Shown one piece after another: positions 8,401 to 17,814 of a stretch of DNA of 64,000 nt. Below the pieces are notes generated by a model. It saw only the letters and a list, made by a program, of their open reading frames with translations, ran no database searches and had not been told where the DNA came from. Both the position numbers and the translations under genes were made by a program. How positions within the stretch are numbered: the stretch's first letter is position 1; every line of letters starts with the position of its first letter. The stretch comes from Melioribacteraceae bacterium (GTDB lineage: Bacteria > Bacteroidota > Ignavibacteria > Ignavibacteriales > Melioribacteraceae), in assembly GCA_016927595.1 (NCBI GenBank), contig JAFGMI010000037.1, positions 1 through 64,000 of the forward strand, written 5' to 3'.

Positions 8401-9168
8401 TCAAACCGTTTTATGATCTTCTTCCGAACGGCGAAACAATAAAGCGGAGACTAAAAACAACATAGCAAAGAAGGCATTAAGCATAAAGACACCTACTATC
8501 CCTGGCGGGTTATCCAATGTGGGTCTCCAGATAAAAAAAGCTATCACAGGGACCAACATTTGTACTATAGCAGTAGCGTACATTGTATAAGCCATCCCTT
8601 TTGATCTTAAGCGCGAAAATCCCGCACCTATAATACCTGCAGCAAAAACTCCCATGTACAATGCATTTGCGGGATTGTTTTCCGATCCGATAATTCCCAC
8701 AGCAAGGTTTATCCAGATAAGAAAAAATCCTGTTACCACGGCAATCCCTACAGCAGCCCTGTATGCGATGCTCTCAGAAATCCTTGTAATAAAAACATAA
8801 GTTGAACCGGTACCGAAGATTAGTATACCCATTATAATAAAATCAAATAAACTCCAGTCCACTTCCCTCGTGAAAATCATTGCAAATAATGGTGCCATCA
8901 AAATAAATGTGGTTACCAGTGCTACATAAAGCATTTGACGGCGAATACTGCTGCGAACGCGTTTTATAGTTTTCATTTCCACGTCATCCGGAAGCGAAAT
9001 TTTTGATGACATTTCTTCGGGTTGCAAAGTCTTTATGCGGATCAACCTTGCAATCTGCGGATCGTTTTTCGCAAACTCTTCTACCAGGGTTCGGGATTCT
9101 TCGCTTGCTTCACCTGCTATATATGCCGGCAATAAATCAATTACAACATTTTTCGGAATTTTCTCCAT
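8401..9168 (-). CDS. Putative membrane anti-sigma factor
   Basis: 255 residues, starting with GGAGG seven bases before ATG and overlapping the sigma-factor gene by 32 bases, so translation is probably coupled. Residues 1-75 are cytoplasmic and resemble anti-sigma N-termini (IDLLPAYIAGEASEESRTLV), but without the zinc-binding H-x3-C-x2-C motif. About six membrane helices follow from residue 85 to 245. The role as partner of the upstream ECF sigma factor is inferred from position and layout. Which signal its membrane part senses is unknown. Confidence 0.7.
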   Translation of the reverse strand: MEKIPKNVVIDLLPAYIAGEASEESRTLVEEFAKNDPQIARLIRIKTLQPEEMSSKISLPDDVEMKTIKRVRSSIRRQMLYVALVTTFILMAPLFAMIFTREVDWSLFDFIIMGILIFGTGSTYVFITRISESIAYRAAVGIAVVTGFFLIWINLAVGIIGSENNPANALYMGVFAAGIIGAGFSRLRSKGMAYTMYATAIVQMLVPVIAFFIWRPTLDNPPGIVGVFMLNAFFAMLFLVSALLFRRSEEDHKTV

Positions 9169-9673
9169 TTAATCCTCCAATTATTTCATTTTCCTTCATT
9201 TCACAATTCATCCGCCATTCAGCCAGCTTTAACCTCATGCGGTGTACTTTTACCTTTGCAGATGCCAGAGAGATATTAAGGGCACCAGCGATTTCGTTAT
9301 AGGACAGACCGTCCGCACGAAACAGCAATGCAGCCCGGTCAACTTCGGAAAAAGTCTGTAGAAATTCCTGCAAATTTTCTAATTCATTTTTGAGGCTGAC
9401 CGAATCTTCGGGATCGGGACCTGAACACGGTATTGCCGGTGTCAGTTCCGATAACTTCTTACGTCGTCTGACGGACTCGAGAAACAGATTTTTTGCGATA
9501 GTTAGCAGATAACCTTTAACAGTAGCGGAAACAAGTGGTGACTTTCCTGTTATGGCGCGTACAAATGTTTCTGCAGTTATATCTTCAGCGTCCACCGAAT
9601 TCCCGCTCAGAAACAGGGCAAATCGGTAAATGTCGCCGGCATATTTAGTGTAAAGTTCGTGGAAATCTGTCAT
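9137..9673 (-). CDS. ECF RNA polymerase sigma factor
   Basis: 178 residues with the two ECF regions. Region 2 is near residues 8-75 (YTKYAGDIYRFALFLSG, DAEDITAETFVRA). Region 4 is near residues 105-155 (EVDRAALLFRADGLSYNEIA, then a helix-turn-helix with ISLASAKVKVHRMRLKL). The linker holds SVRRRKKLSEL. It would direct RNA polymerase to a small stress or envelope regulon and be held by the membrane protein encoded downstream. Three AGTTACAA boxes lie in its upstream region and may be part of autoregulated promoters. Confidence 0.88.
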   Translation of the reverse strand: MTDFHELYTKYAGDIYRFALFLSGNSVDAEDITAETFVRAITGKSPLVSATVKGYLLTIAKNLFLESVRRRKKLSELTPAIPCSGPDPEDSVSLKNELENLQEFLQTFSEVDRAALLFRADGLSYNEIAGALNISLASAKVKVHRMRLKLAEWRMNCEMKENEIIGGLNGENSEKCCN

Positions 9674-10071
9674 AACTTCTCTGTTCAGGACATAATATGA
9701 AATAGACCCTCAAAAGTTACAACACTTTTAAAGAATTATTCTGTGAGGCAATATTTTTAATATATTTATTCTGCATTCAGATCTGAAAACAATAGAAGCT
9801 GTTCATTAATTTGTGTATTAAAAATGATATCGGCTAAAACTAGTATCCGGATATTCATCAGGTTATGCTGTTAATTATTGAACAAATTGCAATTAGTTAC
9901 AACCTAGTTGAATCTAATTAATGAAGCGGATTTTCATTATTGGAATAATCAGGGAGTAATGCAGTATTAAATATAAGAACGACAAGCAGTTACAATTCCT
10001 CGGTCTATTTATGAATAAAAAAAGTGCAACAGCGATAAGCAATAAAAATTAAATTGTATCATACCGTAATA
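9674..10071 (-). promoter_or_regulatory. Sigma-factor upstream region with three TTGTAACT boxes
   Basis: This 398-base gap holds no gene. Read toward the sigma gene, the octamer TTGTAACT occurs three times, at 9715-9722, 9895-9902 and 9988-9995. TGTAAC resembles -35 elements used by ECF sigma factors, and the copy nearest the gene is followed by GTCTAT. The spacing is shorter than a usual ECF promoter, so I claim only a repeated box that could be a sigma or regulator site. The end of galK is on the right; no terminator hairpin was found. Confidence 0.35.
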
Positions 10072-11325
10072 CTAGTCTGTTAAACAGACAGATCCCGTGT
10101 TCCTGATTGACAATACTTTCACTGATTCTGAATCAAATGCCGCAGAGAGAAATGATTTGTAATCTTCTACAAATTGGTCGGGAATAAATGCCTCTATTGT
10201 TCCTGCAAACCCTCCCCCATTTATCCTGCATGCACCATCACCGATTTGATTTATAAAAATCTCACTCAATGCTAGGGCGATTGAAACTCCCTGGGATTGT
10301 AAATTCTTTGTTGAATATATATTCTGAAGGTATTTGAAAGAAGAATTCCCCGATTGATTAACAAGGGTTAAAAACTCTTTGAAATCATTTTTAATTAATG
10401 CTTCAATTTGCCTGGAAACTCTTTTGTCTTCCTCAAAAAAATGAATTGCACGTAACACAGCTCTGTCGCCTGCCGTTTCCCTGAGTTCACTTAATCTGGA
10501 AAGGAATTCACTTTCATCACATTCACGCAGATGTAATTTCCCCAGTTCTCCGGCGATCTTTTTCATTTCATTCGGTATAGCAGCATAATCCTCGGTCAGA
10601 TCCGCATGATTTCCACCGGTATTTACTATAATCAACTTGTATCCAAGTTCTGCCAGGCTGAACTTCATTTTTTTTATTGAAGGATTATCCGGTCTTTCAA
10701 AATCAATAGCTACTATTCCACCGGCTGCGCACGCAATCTGATCCATCAAACCGCATGGTTTGCCAAAAAAGTTATTTTCTGCATACTGCCCGATAATAGC
10801 AATTTGTTCGAATGATACAGAAGAATCGTTGTAAAGCTTATTGAAGATTGTTCCAATAAGCACCTCAATTGAGGCAGATGAACTTAAACCGGAACCGACA
10901 AGTACCTCACTTGATAGGCATGCATTGAATCCGCCTATATTATAACCGTATTTTCTCAATCCGAAAGCGACACCTCTTATAATCGCGCGTGTATTGCCTT
11001 CTTCCGACTCAACGGGATCAAGGTTATCAAGATCAACAATAAATGGTTTATCATATCCTTCAGAGTAAATCGTTACAACATTATCATTATTTAAGCCAGC
11101 TGCTGCAATACTGTCTAAATTTATGCTGGCAGCTATTACACATCCGTGGTTATGATCTGTATGATTACCGCTTAATTCAACCCTGCCTGGTGTTGAAAAC
11201 AGATGCAATGGAACCGAGTCGAAGTAATCAGAAAATTCTGAAATTAACTTTGAAAATCTATCGCGGTTTGATTCACGTTTATCGCGATAAATTAAATTAA
11301 AAAGCTCATTATTAATATTCATCAT
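10072..11325 (-). CDS. galK: Galactokinase
   Basis: About 418 residues. It phosphorylates alpha-D-galactose to galactose 1-phosphate in the Leloir pathway, in the cytoplasm. It is a GHMP-family kinase: the substrate signature is GRVELSGNHTDHNHG, the phosphate loop GSGLSSSASIEV, and the C-terminal motif RINGGGFAGT. The signature has Asn where the classical GEHTDY has Glu, a variant I know from clostridial-type galactokinases, so it need not mean loss of function. I chose the ATG at 11325 (a second ATG follows at once at 11322) because it overlaps the galT stop by 14 bases, which implies coupling. Upstream in-frame codons lie well inside galT. Confidence 0.92.
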   Translation of the reverse strand: MMNINNELFNLIYRDKRESNRDRFSKLISEFSDYFDSVPLHLFSTPGRVELSGNHTDHNHGCVIAASINLDSIAAAGLNNDNVVTIYSEGYDKPFIVDLDNLDPVESEEGNTRAIIRGVAFGLRKYGYNIGGFNACLSSEVLVGSGLSSSASIEVLIGTIFNKLYNDSSVSFEQIAIIGQYAENNFFGKPCGLMDQIACAAGGIVAIDFERPDNPSIKKMKFSLAELGYKLIIVNTGGNHADLTEDYAAIPNEMKKIAGELGKLHLRECDESEFLSRLSELRETAGDRAVLRAIHFFEEDKRVSRQIEALIKNDFKEFLTLVNQSGNSSFKYLQNIYSTKNLQSQGVSIALALSEIFINQIGDGACRINGGGFAGTIEAFIPDQFVEDYKSFLSAAFDSESVKVLSIRNTGSVCLTD

Positions 11326-12361
11326 TAGTTGTTGTTTTATAATGTATAGAAGAAACATTTTTTATAATTTCGCAGGCTTTTTCGGGTGTAATGTCTCTTT
11401 GAGCATTACCCAGCATTTCATATCCCACCATAAATTTTTTTACTGTCGCGGATCTAAGTAAAGGCGGGTAGAAATGCATATGAAAATGCCATTCTTCGTG
11501 CGGTTTACCGTCCGTTGGCGCCTGATGAATTCCGGCTGAATATGGAAATGAGGTATTAAAAATATTGTCATATTTTACAGTAGTTCTCTTCATAATATCA
11601 GCGAAGTCGTTCAACTCATCATTGTTAAATTCCAGAATACTGGAAATACTTCTACGCGGGAGAATCATAACTTCAAAAGGCCAGGTAGCCCAATAAGGTA
11701 CAAGAAGCACGAAGGTGTTATTTTCGTATACTATTCGTTCATTCTTTATTAATTCTAATTGAAGATAATCATAAAGAAGAGTCCGCTTATGTCTGTTGAA
11801 ATATTCTAACTGGTTAAGCTGTTCCTTGTACGGTTTTACCGGAATTGATTCCTGCGCCCATATTTGTCCATGAGGATGCGGATTGCTGCATCCCATTATC
11901 TCGCCTTTATTTTCAAAAATCTGCACATAATTTATATCAGGATTTGCACCTAACCCTTTGTATTCTGTCTGCCAGGTTTTTATAATTCTACTGATTTCAT
12001 CATTATTCAGTTCAGCCAGTGTGAGATCATGACGCGGCGAGAAGCAGATTACTCTGCAAATGCCTTTCTCAGAAGCGGCAACTATAAGATCAGAATCATT
12101 AATTTGTTCTTCATCCAGGTCTGACTGAAGTGCACTGAAATCGTTGTCGAATACAAATGTACTTTGATAATCGGGATTGATATTTCCATTAGCCCTTTTA
12201 TTCCCGGGACATAAATAACAATGCGGATCGAATTGCGGTCTAGATTCAGGTGAATTGGCTTCCACCTTCCCCTGCCAGGGACGTTGCGATCTGTGCGGTG
12301 AGACTAGTACCCACTCACCGGTTAGAATGTTTTTTCTTTTGTGCGAACCCTCTATCAGCAT
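11312..12361 (-). CDS. galT: Galactose-1-phosphate uridylyltransferase
   Basis: 349 residues. It swaps UMP between UDP-glucose and galactose 1-phosphate, giving UDP-galactose and glucose 1-phosphate. The active-site histidine triad is visible as CSNPHPHGQIWA. Zinc and structural landmarks include CYLCPGNKRANG near residue 50 and EWHFHMHFYPPLLRS near residue 290. The N-terminus RKNILTGEWVLVSPHRSQRPW is standard for the family, split here only by the usual start. It is the first gene of a galT-galK pair. No galE or galM is visible in this window. Confidence 0.94.
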   Translation of the reverse strand: MLIEGSHKRKNILTGEWVLVSPHRSQRPWQGKVEANSPESRPQFDPHCYLCPGNKRANGNINPDYQSTFVFDNDFSALQSDLDEEQINDSDLIVAASEKGICRVICFSPRHDLTLAELNNDEISRIIKTWQTEYKGLGANPDINYVQIFENKGEIMGCSNPHPHGQIWAQESIPVKPYKEQLNQLEYFNRHKRTLLYDYLQLELIKNERIVYENNTFVLLVPYWATWPFEVMILPRRSISSILEFNNDELNDFADIMKRTTVKYDNIFNTSFPYSAGIHQAPTDGKPHEEWHFHMHFYPPLLRSATVKKFMVGYEMLGNAQRDITPEKACEIIKNVSSIHYKTTTNDEY

Positions 12362-12405
12362 TAGTTTTTTCTAATGAAAAAAATTGTTCAGCAAAATTTA
12401 ATATA

Positions 12406-12441
12406 ATTCGTTAAAAATACCTCTCTAAATATTTAACGAAT
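12406..12441. repeat. 10-base inverted repeat upstream of galT
   Basis: ATTCGTTAAA at 12406-12415 is matched exactly by TTTAACGAAT at 12432-12441, with 16 bases between. It lies 45 to 80 bases upstream of galT, in the divergent gap shared with the gene at 12618. It could be a paired half-site for a regulator of the gal genes. A transcription terminator is unlikely because both flanking genes point away from it. Confidence 0.4.
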
Positions 12442-12617
12442 AATGCCCTTGCCTGTTTTGAATGTGCTGAATAATAATTACATACATTTAATTATGATCC
12501 GGAGAATTCGGTTGCCGGCTTTTCTAAAACATCGTAATAATATTTCTGAATATTACATAAATTATATTAGTATAATTAATTCATCTTATAAATTTCCAGT
12601 AATAATAAGGAGTAATT

Positions 12618-12938
12618 ATGTCGCTACCAAAACGTTACACTAAATTCAAAGAAGACTATTCAGAAGCCGCCCAGGCGTATGAAACTATGGGAGAAGCTGT
12701 TCACAAAGCAGGTCCTCTCGATGATAAAACACGTGCACTTATCAAACTTGCCATTTCCACAGGTTCACGAATGGAAGGCGCTGTACATTCACATACACGC
12801 AAAGCATTGGATGCAGGATTAACACCTGAGGAGATCCGTCATGCTGTACTTTTAGCTCTCCCTACTATCGGATTACCATCAACTATGGCAGCGTTGTCAT
12901 GGGTTGATGATATCTTAGATGATAATGTCCAGGCATAA
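12618..12938 (+). CDS. Carboxymuconolactone decarboxylase-family protein
   Basis: 106 residues with a clear AAGGAG ribosome site seven bases before the ATG. The CMD/AhpD fold is indicated by DDKTRALIKLAISTGSRMEG, AVHSHTRKALDAGLTPEEI and the terminal LPSTMAALSWVDDIL. The CxxC redox pair of AhpD is absent, being replaced by EGAVHSH; this subtype is common and its members are not peroxidase partners in the AhpD sense. The specific role is unknown. It is transcribed with or just before moeA and mobA, with about 86 bases between. Confidence 0.88.
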   Translation: MSLPKRYTKFKEDYSEAAQAYETMGEAVHKAGPLDDKTRALIKLAISTGSRMEGAVHSHTRKALDAGLTPEEIRHAVLLALPTIGLPSTMAALSWVDDILDDNVQA

Positions 12939-13024
12939 TTATACTTAAGACAGAAAATTTATATGACAACCATAATGTCACTATTATAATTCCATCATAA
13001 TTCATAATCTAATTTGAGTTATAT

Positions 13025-14221
13025 GTGATCAGTTATAATGATGCAAAAGAATTAATAGCAATTGAATTTTACAAACTAAAGCTGAAAACCGAACTTATTC
13101 GTCTTGAAGATGCATCGCTACGTACACTTGCTGATGATGTATATGCAGATATAAATCTGCCACCTTTCGATAACGCCGCGGTTGATGGGATAGCAATTAA
13201 ATATAACGATGGTAACCGCGGATGGAAATTAATTGGTGAAATATCAGCAGGCAATTATAAGGAATTAAAGATAGATGCCAATTCAGCTGTTGCAATAATG
13301 ACAGGCGCAAAAATTCCAGATGGATGTGATACTGTAATTCCAATGGAAGATATTTTAATTGAAGACAATCTGGTTTCCCTGAAAAATGATGTCAAATCTA
13401 AGAGAGGTATGAACATAAGGAGAACTGCGAGCGATATCGCAATTGATGAACTGGCAATTGCGAAAGGTACATTGTTAAAATCAAGACATCTGGCATCTCT
13501 TGCTTCATGCGGTAAAGATAAAGTTTTAGTCTATAAAAAAATGACAGTGGGTGTTTTGGTTACGGGTGATGAATTGATCCCCGTCGCTTTAAAGCCGGAA
13601 TCGGATAAGCTCCGCGTTTCAAACAATTATTCGCTTTGCGGAATAATCCGCGAACTCAATCAGTATGCAGTGAATTTAGGATTTGCAGGAGACAATCGAG
13701 ACAGATTAAAAGTCACGCTAGCTAATACTCTTTCATCCGAACTTGATATACTTATCACAACGGGCGGAGTATCGATGGGAAAACATGATTACATCAGGGA
13801 TTTATTCCACGAACTTGGTGTTAAGGAAATATTCCGGAAAACCGGAATCAGACCAGGCAAGCCCGCTTTCTTTGGTAAATGGAGGGATAAACTTATTTTT
13901 GCATTACCGGGCAATCCCGTTTCATGTCTTGTGAATTTCGAAATCTATATTAAACCTTTTATAATGAATTTGTACGGCATGGGAGAAGTTGAAACTGTTA
14001 ATGCAAGACTTCAAAATGATTTACAAAAAAGGGATAGTAAACGTCATTTCTTTAATGCATTTTTATCTGAAGCAAAGGATGGACGTCACAAAGTTACATC
14101 GCAACTATCACAGTCATCCGGAAATGTGATCGGGTTAAGCAAAGCCAATTGTTTAATTGAAATAAGTGAAGAGAAATTAAATCCTCGCAAAGGAGAAATT
14201 GTAAAGTGTATAAAAATATAA
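13025..14221 (+). CDS. moeA: Molybdopterin molybdotransferase
   Basis: 398 residues from a GTG start with only a weak ribosome site. MoeA inserts molybdate into adenylylated molybdopterin, the last step of Mo-cofactor synthesis. Landmarks are LPPFDNAAVDGIAI near residue 45, the substrate-loop VLVTGDELIPV, TTGGVSMGKHDYIRD with GGVSMG near residue 250, GIRPGKPAFFGKW and ALPGNPVSCLVNFEI. Its 3' end overlaps mobA by 16 bases, so the two Mo-cofactor genes form a coupled pair. The first segment reads NAAVDG instead of the more frequent SAMDG. Confidence 0.93.
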   Translation: MISYNDAKELIAIEFYKLKLKTELIRLEDASLRTLADDVYADINLPPFDNAAVDGIAIKYNDGNRGWKLIGEISAGNYKELKIDANSAVAIMTGAKIPDGCDTVIPMEDILIEDNLVSLKNDVKSKRGMNIRRTASDIAIDELAIAKGTLLKSRHLASLASCGKDKVLVYKKMTVGVLVTGDELIPVALKPESDKLRVSNNYSLCGIIRELNQYAVNLGFAGDNRDRLKVTLANTLSSELDILITTGGVSMGKHDYIRDLFHELGVKEIFRKTGIRPGKPAFFGKWRDKLIFALPGNPVSCLVNFEIYIKPFIMNLYGMGEVETVNARLQNDLQKRDSKRHFFNAFLSEAKDGRHKVTSQLSQSSGNVIGLSKANCLIEISEEKLNPRKGEIVKCIKI

Positions 14222-14832
14222 CAGGAATTATACTTGCCGGCGGTAAGAGTACTAGGATGGGGGAAAACAAAGCATTACTTAAAGTGAACGATGACCGTAT
14301 AGTTGATCTCGTCGTTAACTTAATGCGGTCAGTGTTCGATCATAATATTATTATTACCAACACTCCGGAAGATTTTGAACATCTTAATATTCCACTTTAT
14401 AAAGATATTTATGAGTATCAGGGACCACTTGCGGGTATACATTCAGGACTTAAACACTCTGCCACAGAACAGAATTTTGTTATGTCCGTTGACATGCCCC
14501 TTATGACATCTGAAATAATAAGATACATTGTTGATTACCCGACAGACAAACCAGTTACTGTATGTCGTGCGGACGGTTTTATACAGCAGCTTGCCGGAAG
14601 ATATTCCAGTGAAATCTCCGGTAAGGCTGAAGAACTGCTTAGACAAAATACTGAATTAAATAATAGTAACACCCGGCTGAAAAACAAATGCGCGGTACTA
14701 AGGTTACTTGACGAAACTGGTGTTGAAATAATTGATGCACATAATCTCGGATTTTATGCAGAAGGTTCATTTTATAATATGAATCGTCCTGAAGATTACG
14801 AATTTATTCTGTCAAAATTGGGGTCAGCTTAA
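14206..14832 (+). CDS. mobA: Molybdenum cofactor guanylyltransferase
   Basis: 208 residues from a GTG start placed after AGGAG inside the end of moeA. MobA adds GMP to Mo-molybdopterin to give the bis-MGD form used by DMSO-reductase-type enzymes. The nucleotide-binding signature is GIILAGGKSTRMGENKALL at the N-terminus; the metal-binding aspartate lies in SVDMPLM, and QGPLAGIHSGL is also present. Its presence suggests at least one bis-MGD enzyme in the cell, not encoded here. Confidence 0.9.
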   Translation: MYKNITGIILAGGKSTRMGENKALLKVNDDRIVDLVVNLMRSVFDHNIIITNTPEDFEHLNIPLYKDIYEYQGPLAGIHSGLKHSATEQNFVMSVDMPLMTSEIIRYIVDYPTDKPVTVCRADGFIQQLAGRYSSEISGKAEELLRQNTELNNSNTRLKNKCAVLRLLDETGVEIIDAHNLGFYAEGSFYNMNRPEDYEFILSKLGSA

Positions 14833-15182
14833 ATAAATTCATCATTCAGAAACTTGCAATGATTGTTAATCCGTTGGACATAGTAATCTGTACTTATATA
14901 ACATTGTATCGTAACACCCTGCGAAATTAAATAAACAATAATCTGACGAATACCCCAGCTTTTTTTTCACCTTCCTTAATCTTACAAAATATACGGATCC
15001 GCCACTTCGATCAATGTTACAATTTCAGCTTTTCCAAAACTCCAGACTTCACCTGGACTTTTATTCATATACCTTATATTATACGTCATAATTGGTATGA
15101 TAATACTTGGACTAAGCATATAAATTATTAGCAGGCAGGGTTTGCTCTTTTTATATGTTTCTATTTTTATGGCTGCAGTTTT
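14833..15182. other. Intergenic gap between convergent mobA and GH31 genes
   Basis: 350 bases with no open frame of note. A weak hairpin with wobble pairs, AGCA facing TGCT at 15130-15146, is followed by CTTTTT on the plus strand and might end transcription coming from mobA, but it is 300 bases from the mobA stop. Otherwise I see nothing. Confidence 0.3.
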
Positions 15183-17627
15183 TTAGTCATTAATTCTGTT
15201 TATAATGATTTTCATATCATCTGAATAATCCGTCTTAATAATAACGACATTCTTTTCAGGATCATACTTGTAAGAATTTGTGCCATTCCTATCTTCAGTA
15301 AGTTTTATTACTTCATCATTCATCTCCATAGTAATTGACAATATATTTTTCATATTATATAACTCAAAGATATAGCTACTATATGGCAGTTGATACTCTT
15401 TCATTTCGGTATTTAAATACAGAGACACTTTTTCTCCATCGTCGTTTAGCGTTATCTCAGTTAACGAAAAACTATTATTAGTAAATTGCATCGTCGAACC
15501 GTCATCTTCATACAGAGAATATACAGCTTCATCAGCCGGGAGTATTTTAAATGCCAGCTCTTCAACCGGCATTTCACCGACATAATTTTGAGCTTTCTGA
15601 AGTGGAATCACTCCGCCTTCCCTTATGTAAATTGGTAACTTCCATATAGGTGCATCAACAATAATCCAGTCACCGCCTTCAACAACTTCGCCAGACCACC
15701 AATCAAACCATCTTCCCTCAGGCAGATACAACTTTTTAAACTCAGCTTTTTCATCAATAACTGGTGCAACAAGCATACTGCTGCCGAACATATACTGGAA
15801 ATTAGCTTCCGTTTTATAACATTCGCTGTCATTCTGAAATTCCAGAAACATCGGACGCATAACCGGAAGTCCGGTTATACTTGAGTTTCTGAACTCATTA
15901 TATATATACGGTAAAAGAGAATAGCGTAATCTGATTGCGCTTTTAGCAATGCTTTCAACATATTCTCCGAAAGCCCACGGTTCCTGATCTTTCGTATTGA
16001 TTATTGTATGACCTCTGAAGAAAGGAGTAAGAGCGCCCATCTGAATCCATCTTGCATAAAGATTTTCAGATGGTTCTTCGAAGAAACCCCCGACATCACT
16101 ACCGACAAAAGGTAATCCGCTGAGACTCATACTCTGAAGCATAGTACAAGCAAGCTGCAAATGTTCTTCGTTGGCAATATTATCACCTGTCCAGACTGCC
16201 GCATATTTCTGTATACCCGAAAAACCTGCACGGGTTAGTATAAATGGTCTTTTGTTTGGGTGATATTTCCTGATACCATCGAATGTGGACTTAGCCATTG
16301 CAAGGGCATATATATTATGAATCTTTTTATGATTGGCTCCAAAACCGTTATCATCGAATTCAACTATATCAGGGAATGCCTGTCCCCATATTGCAGGTTC
16401 ATTCATATCATTCCAAATACCTGCTATTCCCTGCGTAAGCCAGCCGGCGTTCAACTTCCCCCACCACTCACGGGTTGTAACTTTTGAGAAGTCCGGGAAA
16501 TATGACCAGGAAGGCCATACTTCACCAAGGAACAATTCTCCGTCCGGATATTTAGCGAAAACAACCTTTTCAATTCCGTCGCGTGCTATTTCATATTCAG
16601 TTTTAATGTCAGCCTTTACCGCAGGATCCACTATAGTTATAATTTTGAAACCCTTTTTCCCCAGATCATCAATCATTTTTACCGGATCAGGAAATCTTTC
16701 TTCATCCCAGCTGAAAACTCTGTATCCATTCATGTAATGGATATCAAGATATATTACATCACATGGTATTTCTCTTGACCGGAATTCATTGGCGAGATTT
16801 CGTACTGTTGATTCAGGGTAGTAACTCCACTTGCACTGCTGGTAACCGAGCGCCCATTTGGGAGGAAGCGTCATACGACCGGTTAAAGCTGTGTATGAGG
16901 ATATAACACGTTTGATTTCAGGTCCCCAGATAAAATAATAATCAAGTTCGCCTTTTTCTGCACCGAACCAATAAAAGCGGTCATTACTGGCGCCCATATT
17001 AAAGCGGGATTTAAATGTATTATCAAGAAAAATTCCATATGCCTTAAAATTCCTTACTCCGATAAAGAAAGGTATTGACTGGTAGAGGGGATCGTCTGTT
17101 TTGGTAAAAGCAGGATGATCAGTATTCCACATAGTATACTCGCTGCCGTTGCGTGAAAGGTTACCTGCTTTCTCACCCAGACCGTAAAATAATTCATCTT
17201 TAAAAAGTTTTTTAAAGCACCTTATATCCTCGCCCTCATATGCCATCCCGAAGCTTTTTTCATCCTCATTAATAACATTACCGTTTTTATCTTCAATAAC
17301 AACACGGCATGGATTTTTTCTGATTTTAATGTACAGTTCGGAAGTTGAAAAATAATAGTAATCATTGTCCTCTTTTAATCTTATCGTTTTGTAACTTATA
17401 TTCTCAGTCACCGCATACGAAGGCGCCTGATCAAATTCATTGCCGCTTATAAACCTGAACCTGATCAGATTATCGTCAATTAAATAAACACGGAATAATC
17501 CATTGGATAATTTAAGCTCGATAAATTCACTTTGTGTATAGTGATTTACGATTTCTCCGGCAAACTGAAACTGTGCTTTTGAGTTCATAGCAGATATCAT
17601 AATTAAAATTAATAAGTATTTTTTCAT
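15183..17627 (-). CDS. Secreted GH31 alpha-glycosidase
   Basis: 814 residues from the ATG at 17627 (an upstream TTG two codons earlier is not needed). A signal peptide ends near NSKAQ. The GH31 catalytic barrel spans about residues 250-600: nucleophile aspartate in GIWNDMNEPAIW (about residue 407), acid/base aspartate in WTGDNIANEEHL (about 482), plus LPFVGSDVGGF. The N-terminal beta-sandwich contains FYGLGEKAGNL and the C-terminal sheets contain EDDGSTM. GH31 includes alpha-glucosidases and alpha-xylosidases; the substrate cannot be fixed from sequence. It lies 187 bases downstream of the pectinesterase gene, as the possible last gene of the pectin cluster or its own unit. Confidence 0.9.
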   Translation of the reverse strand: MKKYLLILIMISAMNSKAQFQFAGEIVNHYTQSEFIELKLSNGLFRVYLIDDNLIRFRFISGNEFDQAPSYAVTENISYKTIRLKEDNDYYYFSTSELYIKIRKNPCRVVIEDKNGNVINEDEKSFGMAYEGEDIRCFKKLFKDELFYGLGEKAGNLSRNGSEYTMWNTDHPAFTKTDDPLYQSIPFFIGVRNFKAYGIFLDNTFKSRFNMGASNDRFYWFGAEKGELDYYFIWGPEIKRVISSYTALTGRMTLPPKWALGYQQCKWSYYPESTVRNLANEFRSREIPCDVIYLDIHYMNGYRVFSWDEERFPDPVKMIDDLGKKGFKIITIVDPAVKADIKTEYEIARDGIEKVVFAKYPDGELFLGEVWPSWSYFPDFSKVTTREWWGKLNAGWLTQGIAGIWNDMNEPAIWGQAFPDIVEFDDNGFGANHKKIHNIYALAMAKSTFDGIRKYHPNKRPFILTRAGFSGIQKYAAVWTGDNIANEEHLQLACTMLQSMSLSGLPFVGSDVGGFFEEPSENLYARWIQMGALTPFFRGHTIINTKDQEPWAFGEYVESIAKSAIRLRYSLLPYIYNEFRNSSITGLPVMRPMFLEFQNDSECYKTEANFQYMFGSSMLVAPVIDEKAEFKKLYLPEGRWFDWWSGEVVEGGDWIIVDAPIWKLPIYIREGGVIPLQKAQNYVGEMPVEELAFKILPADEAVYSLYEDDGSTMQFTNNSFSLTEITLNDDGEKVSLYLNTEMKEYQLPYSSYIFELYNMKNILSITMEMNDEVIKLTEDRNGTNSYKYDPEKNVVIIKTDYSDDMKIIINRIND

Positions 17628-17814
17628 AACCAATCTGTTTGAATAAATTGTTACATATAAATTGGTAAAAAGATATTAAAAGTAGTAATAAATATTTTGG
17701 AAAAACTTAAAGCTTGATAATTGCGGATGATTTAAATGATTTAGTTTTAGTAACTCCGGCAGGACAGATCCTCCACGAATATTTAATTTTATTTATAGCC
17801 AGTATCATATGATG

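Noticed and set aside
12618-12938. AhpD-type peroxidase partner
   Set aside because: The CxxC pair is missing; this is another CMD-family subtype, not a broken AhpD.
16333-16737. 134-residue open frame on the plus strand
   Set aside because: Antisense shadow of the GH31 catalytic domain; low-complexity composition and no start context.
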